Assembly (NCBI GenBank): GCA_927911695.1
Contig: CAKMQO010000147.1
Location: 1 to 7,706 of the forward strand
Length of the DNA stretch: 7,706 nt
Direction of reading: 5' to 3'
From: an uncultured Gemella sp.
GTDB lineage: Bacteria; Bacillota; Bacilli; Staphylococcales; Gemellaceae
Shown: positions 1-6,872 of the stretch, in pieces
How positions within the stretch are numbered: position 1 is the first letter of the stretch
Layout of the letters: every line of letters begins with the position of its first letter
The notes under the pieces: model-generated
The model's database searches: none
What the model was told of the DNA's origin: nothing
What the model saw: only the letters and a program-made list of their open reading frames with translations
Position numbers and translations under genes: made by a program

Positions 1-51
1 GATGCTAAAGTTCAAGCTGTTAAAAAAGCATTAGCAAGCGAAAAAAGTTAA
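1..51 (+). CDS. C-terminal end of an unidentified protein (cut by window edge)
   Basis: Frame 1 reads DAKVQAVKKALASEKS and then stops at TAA (49-51). The Lys/Ala-rich, helix-like tail looks like a normal protein end, and a terminator hairpin follows about 60 bases later, which supports a real plus-strand gene entering from the left. Too little is present to name the family. It converges on the minus-strand maltose operon, so it is not part of that transcript. Confidence 0.6.
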   Translation, partial: DAKVQAVKKALASEKS

Positions 52-110
52 AGATTATATTAATAAAAGAACTTAAATCAAAAGGACACGCAACTCCTGC
101 GTTCTAATAT

Positions 111-154
111 AAATAAAATACTTGGTAGACATTGTTTACCAAGTATTTTTATTT
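111..154 (+). terminator. Hairpin terminator of the left-edge gene
   Basis: The arm AAATAAAATACTTGGTA (111-127) pairs with TACCAAGTATTTTTATTT (137-154) around a 9-base loop, with one unpaired base. The core ATACTTGGTA/TACCAAGTAT is perfect and is flanked by A-rich sequence on the left and T-rich sequence on the right. It sits 60 bases after the stop of the plus-strand fragment. The A/T flanks could also let it act on transcripts from the other side. Confidence 0.75.
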
Positions 155-423
155 ATATGTATTTATAAGATACCTTAATCACACTATTTAACAATTGTCT
201 ATTAATCATTTAGGGAGAGATTCAGAAATCGATTTTGTCGAGTCATATCCCCACAGCTTATTAGACATCTAAAAAGTTTATATAAAGCGAATTTATATAT
301 CAATAAACTACTGCGTCTATGAGTTATCATATATTTTGGACTTTTTCCTCCACTTGAAAGTATAGAGGAACAGTATTAAATAACGTTAACAAATAGTATT
401 TTATAATTATATCCATTCATAAC
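155..423. other. AT-rich intergenic spacer with no convincing gene
   Basis: This stretch lies between the two terminators and holds no long open frame. Small items visible are a perfect 10-base palindrome AAATCGATTT (226-235), an AT palindrome TTTATATAAA (277-286), and an imperfect hairpin. In the hairpin TTCCTC (345-350) pairs with GAGGAA (365-370), and ACTT (352-355) pairs with AAGT (358-361). A 42-codon minus-strand frame (202-330) begins with ATG 16 bases after a GGAGG, but its composition is not protein-like. TATAAT-like boxes near 400-415 lack a good -35. I assign no function. Confidence 0.6.
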
Positions 424-460
424 AAAAAAAAGAAACTGACTTTTACATCAGTTCCTTTTT
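424..460 (-). terminator. Terminator at the end of the malQ-glgP-mapP-malP operon
   Basis: Read on the minus strand, GGAACTGA pairs with TCAGTTTC around an 8-base loop, with one mismatch near the base, and is followed by a run of eight T. It begins about 10 bases after the malP stop codon, so it is a typical intrinsic terminator closing the minus-strand operon. A T-run on the other side (456-460) means it could also stop plus-strand transcription. Confidence 0.88.
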
Positions 461-470
461 ATTAATTATC

Positions 471-2058
471 TTATTTATGTAATTCTTTTTCGAAAGCTTC
501 TCTAACTTGTCCTACTGAGAACCCGATGATTACTTGAATAGCTTTACCGTTACGAGCAACTCCTAGAGCTCCAGAACGTTTTAAGAATGCATCATCTTTA
601 ACTAGACTTTCGTCTTTAACGTTAACACGTAATCTTGTTACACAGTTAGTAACGTCTACGATGTTATCTTTACCACCTAAACCTTCAAGAATGATAACTG
701 CTTGATCATCGTGAGTAGCTGCATCATCTCTAACTTCTGGTTTAGCTGCTTCTTTACCTTTTTCACGGTACTCTTGTTTAGAGTAAAGTTTTGTTTCAGC
801 ATCATCTGCTTCGCGTCCAGGTGTGTTTAATTGGAATTTAAGGATTAAGAATCTAAATACGAAGAAGTAGATTACTGAGAATACTAATCCAATTCCGATT
901 TGAACGAACATTTGTGAAGAGTGGTTTTTGAACATTGGTAACCAGTTAAGAGCTAAGAAGTCGATTAATCCACTTCCGAAGTTACCTACAACTCCAAATT
1001 GGTACATAGTTGCTGACATTAATGCACCTAATACTGCGTGAGTAGCGAATAACATTGGTGCTGCGAATAAGAATGTGAACTCGATTGGTTCAGTGATTCC
1101 TGTTAAGAAACCAGTAAGTGCTGCTGGGATTAATAACCCTGCTACAACTTTTTTTCTTGCTATCTTTAGCTGTTACATACATAGCTAAAGCTGCTGCTGG
1201 TAAACCAAATACTTTTGAGTTACCGTGTAATGAGAATCCACCTTGTGGGAATAACTCTTTTAATGGAGTTGAGCTTTGAGAGAACTCTTGAATGTGTTGT
1301 ACCCAGTAAGCTGTGATTCCATTTTCTACTACTGCTGGTCCAAACATGAATGGTCCATAGATGAAGTGGTGTAATCCTGTTGGGATTAAAATTCTTTCTA
1401 AGAATGTGTAAGTGAATACCCCTGCAACTCCAGAAACTTTTAAGAATCCTTGTAAAGCAGCGATTCCTAATTGAACTTTTGGCCATAATAGAGCTGTTAA
1501 GAAAGCAGCTGGAATCATGATAAGGAATCCTACTAAGATTACAAATGTTGATCCTTGGAAAATTCCTAATAATTCAGGTAATTTTTTGTCAAAGTATTTG
1601 TTGTGAATCCATACTGAAATAGATGCAATAACGATAGAACCGATGATTGAAGTATCTAATGTGATTGCTCCAGCGATTCTAGTTAAACCTGTAGGTAATT
1701 TAAGAGCTGGTGTTACATCTACTCCAAAGAATTTGAATTGAGTTAAGAATCCGTTGATGAAGTAGTTATAAACCATGTAGATTAAGAACGCTTCTAATGC
1801 TGCACGACCATTTGCTTTTTTAGCAAGACCGATTGGAATACCAAGTGCGAATACTACTGGCATTTGGTTAAAGATAGTCCATCCCCCTTGTTCAACTACG
1901 AACCAGAAGTTGTACCAAAGTGTACCTTCTGTCGCGATGCTCCCTACTAAGTTAGGGTTTTTTAAGATTGAAGTTAGTCCAACTACTAATCCGAAGAATG
2001 CGAATAAAATAGATGGCATTAACATCGCGCCACCAAAGCGCTGAATTTTTTGTAACAT
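471..2058 (-). CDS. malP: Alpha-glucoside (maltose) PTS permease EIICB, frame broken by a 1-base insertion
   Basis: This is an alpha-glucoside-type PTS enzyme IICB, an integral membrane protein that imports maltose-like sugars and phosphorylates them. It closely resembles what I recall of Bacillus subtilis MalP/GlvC (527 residues). The IIC domain (about 1-400) has many hydrophobic helices and the conserved stretches LERILIPTGLHHFIYGPF, FPQGGFSLHGNSK and GITEPIEF. A linker starting near TPGRE leads to the IIB domain, whose phosphorylated cysteine is C472 in DVTNCVTRLRV (codon 642-644). The protein ends with IIB, so EIIA must come from elsewhere. The ATG at 2058 follows a perfect AGGAGG (2067-2072) by 8 bases. 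A run of seven A (minus strand, 1149-1155) shifts the frame after K303. With six A the frame continues KKKVVAGLLIPAALTG and gives 528 residues. As written, the frame would yield a 322-residue product without GITEP or IIB. Not to be confused with maltodextrin phosphorylase, also called malP in some species. Confidence 0.9.
1149..1155 (-). other. Frameshift site in malP (one extra A in A7)
   Basis: The minus-strand codons read AAG AAA AAA AGT here. Removing one A gives AAG AAA AAA GTT GTA GCA and restores the conserved membrane segment leading into GITEPIEF. Total gene length (1588 bases) is one base over a multiple of three, in agreement. A short homopolymer is a common place for sequencing error; slippage or phase variation is the less likely reading. 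Confidence 0.85.
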
Positions 2059-2066
2059 AACATTTT

Positions 2067-2072
2067 CCTCCT
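2067..2072 (-). promoter_or_regulatory. Ribosome binding site of malP
   Basis: The minus strand has a perfect AGGAGG located 8 bases before the ATG at 2058. It fixes the start of the PTS permease, which begins MLQKIQRFGGAM as in the B. subtilis homologue. It lies in the 17-base gap after the mapP stop. Confidence 0.85.
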
Positions 2073-2075
2073 TTT

Positions 2076-2870
2076 TTATTTTTCTGCTAATGTTACTTCT
2101 AAGCCATTATGATCAGAAATTATTGGATAATTATCATCATTAAATATAACAAAACTTTCTTTTACATCCATTTTTCTATTAATAAAAACATAATCCAATT
2201 TTTTCTGACACATAGAATCTTCCCAACCACTTATATTTTTATATACGGTAACTCCCCCGTCTTTTTTCTCGGCTAATTCATATGTATCATATAATCCTTT
2301 ATCAAGTATTCTTTTGTAATCATCTACTTGATGGAAATAATCCGTATTGAAATCTCCCATGAAAATTTTAAGATTTTTGTTATCTGTATAATTAACTAGG
2401 TTGCTAAGATTTTGATCTATGTCTTCCCCTTTACAAGTTGGCAAATTCATATGACAACTGTAAAATTCTACGATCTCATTATTTACTTTAAGATCTACTT
2501 TTAAAATTTTTCTTGATTCGATAGAAGTCACGGTTTGTTGTGCCGTACAGTAAAAATCCTCTACGGCAACAACTTCACCTTTAGCTAATATTGCTAATCC
2601 TTCTTCGAATTTATCAAATCCAATGTGAGAGTAAGTCCAGTGATAACTGTAACCTTCTTCTCCATATTCTCTAATTTTATCTAACAATAATTTTCCGAAG
2701 TTATCTGTTTTTATCCCTTGTTGAACATCTTCACTATTAATCAATTGATTTACTTCTTGCATGGCAACCACGTCATAATTTTTTTCTACAATTACCTTCG
2801 CTAAAATATTTAATTTTTCTAGTTGATTTTCTTCTAACCAACTATGAACATTAATCGTTAATAGTTTCAT
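2076..2870 (-). CDS. mapP: EEP-family phosphatase, probable maltose 6'-phosphate phosphatase MapP
   Basis: A 264-residue soluble protein of the endonuclease/exonuclease/phosphatase fold. Visible motifs are the N-terminal MKLLTINVHSW strand, the metal-binding glutamate in DVVAMQEVNQ, a histidine in YSCHMNLP, GDFNTD and the C-terminal SDHNGLEV (catalytic Asp-His). No signal peptide or membrane segment is seen, so it is cytoplasmic. In Enterococcus faecalis a member of this family, MapP, hydrolyses maltose 6'-phosphate made by a maltose PTS. The position here, 17 bases upstream of an alpha-glucoside PTS gene and directly after malQ-glgP, strongly suggests the same role. I chose the ATG at 2870 because AAAGGGG lies 8 bases upstream and the family start MKLLT follows. 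The same frame stays open upstream to an ATG at 2960, but that would overlap the end of glgP by about 70 bases without a better ribosome site. The gene is intact. A sphingomyelinase- or nuclease-like activity is the alternative from fold alone. Confidence 0.85.
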   Translation of the reverse strand: MKLLTINVHSWLEENQLEKLNILAKVIVEKNYDVVAMQEVNQLINSEDVQQGIKTDNFGKLLLDKIREYGEEGYSYHWTYSHIGFDKFEEGLAILAKGEVVAVEDFYCTAQQTVTSIESRKILKVDLKVNNEIVEFYSCHMNLPTCKGEDIDQNLSNLVNYTDNKNLKIFMGDFNTDYFHQVDDYKRILDKGLYDTYELAEKKDGGVTVYKNISGWEDSMCQKKLDYVFINRKMDVKESFVIFNDDNYPIISDHNGLEVTLAEK

Positions 2871-2878
2871 CGTATGTT

Positions 2879-2885
2879 CCCCTTT
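2879..2885 (-). promoter_or_regulatory. Ribosome binding site deciding the mapP start
   Basis: AAAGGGG on the minus strand lies 8 bases before the ATG at 2870, within the 19-base gap after the glgP stop. It supports the MKLLTINV start over the longer in-frame option beginning at 2960. Confidence 0.75.
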
Positions 2886-2889
2886 ATTT

Positions 2890-5143
2890 TTATTTATTCC
2901 AAATATCTTCATTATATTGAGCAATTGTACGGTCAGATGAGAAGAATCCTGCTTTCGCAATGTTCGCGATAACTTTCTTCATCCATAATTCACGGTTTTC
3001 GTAATCTGCTAACATTTCTTCTTTCTTAGCGTAATATTCCTCAAAGTCAATTAGTGTCATAAACCAGTCTTTGTTAAGAAGTTCATTGTATAATCTTTCT
3101 AATCTTTCTTTATTTCCTAGTTTAACTAAATCATCAGATACGATAAAGTCAACAACCTCTTTAACACCGTCTTTTTCATAGTATTCTTTAGATACATATC
3201 CAGCAGTTTCGTAAAGTTTAATAATTTCATCACTTTCTTTACCGAAGATGTAGATATTTTCACGACCAACTAGTTCGTCAATTTCCACATTAGCTCCATC
3301 TAGAGTTCCTAGAGTTAGAGCTCCGTTTAACATAAATTTCATATTACCAGTTCCACTTGCTTCTTTAGAAGCTAATGAGATTTGTTCTGAAATATCAGTT
3401 GCTGGTATTAATTTTTCAGCTACACTTACGTTATAGTTTTCAACTAAGAATACATTTAAGTATTTGTTTACTTCTGGATCATTGTTAATTAATTCTGATA
3501 AACATAGAATTAAGTGAATGATATCTTGAGCTATGATATAAGCTGGTGCTGCTTTACCACCGAAGAATACTGTGATTTTTCTTTCTGGTAATTTTCCATT
3601 TTTAATGTCTAAGTATTTTTTGATTACATATAAAGCGTTCATTTGTTGACGTTTATATTCGTGGAATCTCTTAATTTGAGTATCAATAATACTATTTTCA
3701 TCTAATTCAATACCTTGAGTTTCTTTTAGGTATTCTTTAAGAACAAGTTTGTTCTCGTGTTTGATTTCTTCTAATTTAGCTGCTACTTCTTTACTATCTA
3801 CAAATGCTAATAGTTTTTCTAATTTAGTTGCATCTGTTAAGTATTCATCACCAATTAAATCTTTTAAGTATGCTGCTAACGGTCTGTTAGAGAACTCTAA
3901 CCAACGTCTGAATGTAATACCATTAGTTTTATTGTTGAATTTCTCTGGATATAATTCATAGAAGTGTTTTAACTCAGAGTTTTTAAGAATTTCAGTGTGT
4001 AGGTAAGCAACCCCGTTTACACTGTTAGAGAAGTGAATATCCATGTTTGCCATGTGTACTCTATCATCTTTATCGATGATTTGAATATCTTCACCTTCAT
4101 ATTTTTCTCTAATAACAGCATCTAATTGTTTGATGATTGTTACTAAGTGTGGTACTACTTCTTCTAAGTACGCTAATGGCCATTTTTCCAATGCCTCAGC
4201 TAAGATAGTGTGGTTTGTGTACCCAGTCATTTTTTGAACGATTGTGTATGCTTCTTCAAATTCAATTCCGTGTTTTTCAGTTAGTAAACGGATTAATTCA
4301 GGAATTACCATACTTGGGTGAGTATCGTTAATTTGAACATATGCATATTCGTATAGGTCGTGAACATTACTTCCTTTAGCAATAGCTTCATCTAAAATTA
4401 ATTGAGCTGCGTTTGACACCATGAAGTATTGTTGGTAAATACGTAGTAATTCACCATTTTTATCACTATCATCTGGATATAAGAATAATGTTAAGTTTTT
4501 CTCGATTTCAGTTTTATCGAAACTAATACCATTTTCAATGATACTGCTATCTACTGATTCAATATCGAATAAGTTTAGGTAGTTTTTAGTATCTTTTTTG
4601 TATCCTAATACGTCAATTCTTTTTAGAGTTGAAGTTAGGTTGAAGTTTTGAATGGTACTGTGTATTTAACATCAGTGTCTCTTAACCATGAAGAATCTTC
4701 AATCCAGAAGTTTGGCTCTGCGTGTTGTTCATTTTTAACAAATACTTGTCTGAATAATCCACAGTGGTAGTTTAATCCAACTCCATCACCATTGATTCCT
4801 AATGATGAGATTGAATCGATGAAGCAAGATGCTAAACGCCCAAGACCACCGTTACCTAGTGATGGTTCTAATTCTGCTTCTTCAACATCGCTAAGACGTT
4901 TGTTAGCTGCATTTAATTCTTTTTCGATTTCTTCGTAGATTCCTAAATTAATTAGGTTGTTCGATAAAAGTTTACCAATAAAAATTCTGCTGAAATGTAG
5001 TAAACTTTCTTTTTATCAGAGTTTAAAGCTTTTTTATCAGCTTGTTCTTTTACATAATTTAATAGTTGTATATATATTTCTTTGTTCTCTAAAGTACTTA
5101 GTTCTTTATTTGTATTATCTAATACATATTTACTAAATGACAT
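2890..5143 (-). CDS. glgP: Glycogen/maltodextrin phosphorylase (GT35), frame broken by two 1-base deletions
   Basis: This PLP-dependent alpha-1,4-glucan phosphorylase releases glucose 1-phosphate from the non-reducing ends of glycogen or maltodextrins in the cytoplasm. Three consecutive frames join into one protein: residues 1-55 (ending VYYISAEFL), about 56-165 (with [14 protein letters not shown] and LNYHCGLF) and about 166-751. The last part carries [31 protein letters not shown] and the PLP-lysine motif [17 protein letters not shown], with the lysine at about K603. One missing base near 4979-4984 and another in the T-run at 4646-4649 explain the breaks. The corrected length, 751 residues, fits short Streptococcus-type GlgP/MalP phosphorylases. 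The start ATG (5141-5143) is 1 base past the malQ stop, so translation is probably coupled. The malQ-glgP order matches pneumococcal malM-malP. Choosing between glycogen and maltodextrin as main substrate is inference; with no glg synthesis genes nearby, maltodextrin is favoured. Confidence 0.92.
4646..4649 (-). other. Frameshift site 2 in glgP (one base missing)
   Basis: The minus strand reads TTC AAA ACT TCA ACC TAA. Adding one A gives TTC AAA AAC TTC AAC CTA ACT, which joins DVKYTVPFK to [16 protein letters not shown], as expected within a phosphorylase. The run is four A where five are expected. Confidence 0.85.
4979..4984 (-). other. Frameshift site 1 in glgP (one base missing)
   Basis: The minus-strand frame GAA TTT TTA TTG GTA soon stops. 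One added base (for example GAA TTT TTA ATT GGT AAA) gives [18 protein letters not shown], the conserved phosphorylase N-terminal segment. The exact base is uncertain within the A/T run. Confidence 0.83.
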
Positions 5144-5144
5144 T

Positions 5145-6634
5145 TTATACCCTCTCTCTTGAATATCTTACTGTAATGTTTCTTAAAAATTCTTTTCTCT
5201 CTTCTGTTAGATCTTCTGCAAGCATTCTCCATTCCCAGTTTCCTCCAACTGTTGATGGAACGTTCATTCTGCTTGTTGCATCTTTGTCTAATAAATCTTG
5301 CATTGTTACGATTGCATAATCACTTACTGAAGAGTAGATTCCTCTAATCATTGCTTCAGTGATTGTTTCATCATCACGACGGTTCAAGTATTCAGAAACT
5401 AGTTTTCTTTCTGATTCACTTAGTTTTTCATACCATCCATTGACTACATCATTATCGTGTGTTCCTGTGTAAGCAACACTGTTTTGTGTATAATGATGTG
5501 GGCGATCTAAGTTATCTTCTCCAGGGAAAGCAAATTGAAGAATTTTCATTCCTGGATATCCAGAATCATCTAATAATTTTTCTGCTTTAGCATCGATAAA
5601 TCCTAGATTTTCTGCAACGATTGGTAAATCACCTAACTGTTCTTTGATTTTTTGGAATAATTCAATTCCTGGACCAGCTTCCCAAGTACCATTTACTGCA
5701 TTTTCAGCATCTTTATCTATTTGCCAGAAATCAGAGAATCCTTAAAGTGATCTATACGAAGTACATCATAGATTTTGAAACTTTCTTGAACTCTGTAAAT
5801 CCACCATGAGAAACCTTGTTCTTTGTGCTTTTCCCAATCATAGATTGGATTACCCCAAAGTTGTCCAGTAGGACTGAAGTCATCTGCAGGACAACCAGCT
5901 ACATAAAGTGGTTCATTGTTTGCATCAACTTTAAATAGTTCTGGCATAGTCCACATTTCAACACTATCAGCACTTACATAAATTGGCATGTCTCCAATAA
6001 TTTTAATTCCTTTTTCATTAGCATATTCTTTTAATGCTAACCATTGTTTAAAGAAGAAATATTGTGTTACTGCATAGTATCTTATACTATCTTGAAGTTC
6101 TGTACGATATTTTTCACGTGCTGTTTCTTCACCTTTTTTAATATCTTCATCCCAGTGAATAAAGCTCTTATATCCAAAACTTTCTTTTATAGCCATATAT
6201 TCAGCATAATCAGCTAACCAACTTGAATTCTCAGCTTCAAATTTTTCAATTTCAGCTAGTACTTCACTATTTTTACTAGTGTTAGCGACTGCTTTTTCTA
6301 AAATTGGTCTTCTTGCTTCAAATAATAATGCATAATCAACTTTTTCAGGGTTTTCTCCAAAGTTAACATTTGCATAATCACTTTCTTCAAGCAATCCATC
6401 TTCTTTTAATAATGAAAAATCAATTAGATTTAAGTTTCCTGCTACTGCTGAGAAACTTTGGTATGGTGAATCACCATAACTAGTAGTTGTAAGTGGTAAA
6501 ATTTGCCAATATGTTTGTTTTGTTTCTTCTAAGAAGTCTACAAATTCATAAGCACTTTTACCAAATGTTCCTATTCCAAATTGACCTGGTAATGATGTAA
6601 TATGCATTAAAACACCACTTGAACGTTTTGACAT
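5145..6634 (-). CDS. malQ: 4-alpha-glucanotransferase (amylomaltase, GH77), frame broken by a 1-base deletion
   Basis: Amylomaltase transfers glucan chains between maltose and maltodextrins, freeing glucose and building longer chains for the phosphorylase. It acts in the cytoplasm. The N-terminus has the GH77 signature (SSGVLMHITSLPG, GDSPYQSFS), followed by IIGDMPIYVS and the substrate loop DDFSPTGQLWGNPIYDW. The three catalytic acids are D295 in RIDHF, E342 in VAENLG and D394 in TGTHDN, in corrected numbering, matching D293/E340/D395 of Thermus amylomaltase. One missing C at 5740-5741 (minus AAGGATTC, expected AAGGGATTC) breaks the frame after K298. Restoring it gives HFKGFSDFWQIDKD and 496 residues, a normal family length. 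The ATG at 6634 has a strong GGAGGAAA site (6641-6648). First gene of the operon, preceded by a consensus promoter. As written, the product would stop at 305 residues, missing two catalytic acids. Confidence 0.92.
5150..5156 (-). promoter_or_regulatory. Ribosome binding site of glgP inside the end of malQ
   Basis: GAGAGGG on the minus strand overlaps the last codons of malQ (SRERV) and sits 6 bases before the glgP ATG. The malQ stop is 1 base from that ATG. This supports translational coupling of transferase and phosphorylase. Confidence 0.7.
5740..5741 (-). other. Frameshift site in malQ (one G missing)
   Basis: Minus-strand CAC TTT AAG GAT TCT runs to TAG after eight more codons. CAC TTT AAG GGA TTC TCT GAT TTC TGG continues the GH77 core directly after the catalytic RIDHF. 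The gene length of 1490 bases is one short of a multiple of three, in agreement. Confidence 0.87.
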
Positions 6635-6640
6635 TATTAG

Positions 6641-6648
6641 TTTCCTCC
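6641..6648 (-). promoter_or_regulatory. Ribosome binding site of malQ
   Basis: GGAGGAAA on the minus strand lies 6 bases before the ATG at 6634 and fixes the amylomaltase start at MSKRSSGVLMH. Confidence 0.85.
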
Positions 6649-6662
6649 GTTATTTTTTTAAC

Positions 6663-6693
6663 TTGTATTTACAAAATAAGTTCTTATAACTTA
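6663..6693. promoter_or_regulatory. Candidate repressor operator(s) in the malQ leader
   Basis: Two inverted repeats sit side by side just downstream of the malQ -10 box. TTGTATTTACAA (6663-6674) differs by one central base from TTGTATATACAA, the operator type I recall for TreR-like GntR regulators. TAAGTT-CTTAT-AACTTA (6677-6693) has perfect 6-base arms. Their placement at roughly +3 to +33 of the predicted transcript suits repression by the divergent TreR-like protein. The second could instead form a small 5' mRNA hairpin. Binding is inferred. Confidence 0.5.
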
Positions 6694-6702
6694 ACATTTA
6701 TT

Positions 6703-6731
6703 ATTATAATAAAACACTTTCATTTTGTCAA
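6703..6731 (-). promoter_or_regulatory. Promoter of the malQ-glgP-mapP-malP operon
   Basis: On the minus strand TTGACA (6726-6731) and TATAAT (6703-6708) are both perfect consensus and are separated by exactly 17 bases. Transcription would start near 6696, leaving a leader of about 60 bases before malQ. Such a strong core promoter implies control by a repressor, and the divergent GntR gene is the obvious candidate. Confidence 0.88.
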
Positions 6732-6811
6732 CACATTTATGTAATTCTTTTTATTTCATTATGTAACCTATACGTAAATGTTGAAAACACTGTGAAACTT
6801 TTACATATTTC

Positions 6812-6840
6812 TTGATTTTTGATCTCAGTACATTTATAAT
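6812..6840 (+). promoter_or_regulatory. Promoter of the GntR/TreR-like regulator gene
   Basis: TTGATT (6812-6817) and TATAAT (6835-6840) are spaced by 17 bases on the plus strand. The predicted start near 6847 gives a leader of about 26 bases with a GAGAGG ribosome site (6857-6862) before the ATG at 6873. The -35 matches 4 of 6 bases, so it is weaker than the divergent malQ promoter. Confidence 0.7.
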
Positions 6841-6872
6841 AATATAGATAAACTTTGAGAGGTTAATAGTAA

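Noticed and set aside
88..102. Small hairpin ACGCA-ACTCC-TGCGT after the left-edge gene
   Set aside because: The stem is only five pairs with no T-run; the real terminator follows at 111-154.
223..244. Resemblance between the left spacer (CAGAAATCGATTTTG...) and the right terminator (7608-7628)
   Set aside because: The match needs gaps and is limited to about 20 bases of AT-rich, palindrome-like sequence; chance is a sufficient explanation.
1220..1486. 88-codon open frame inside malP
   Set aside because: It lies in another frame of the conserved permease gene and has no ribosome site or recognisable motif; a shadow of malP.
2871..2960. Longer N-terminus for mapP (start at 2960, 294 residues)
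   Set aside because: It would overlap glgP by about 70 bases and lacks a good ribosome site, while AAAGGGG precedes the family-like MKLLT start at 2870.
3749..3961. 70-codon plus-strand frame opposite glgP
   Set aside because: It is the antisense of conserved phosphorylase codons, with no separate signals.
5137..5319. 60-codon plus-strand frame opposite the end of malQ
   Set aside because: Antisense shadow of the malQ C-terminus and glgP start.
6709..6725. cre-like sequence (TGAAAGTGTTTTAT) in the malQ promoter spacer
   Set aside because: The central CG of a catabolite-responsive element is TG here and the 3' CA is missing; too many mismatches to call a CcpA site.
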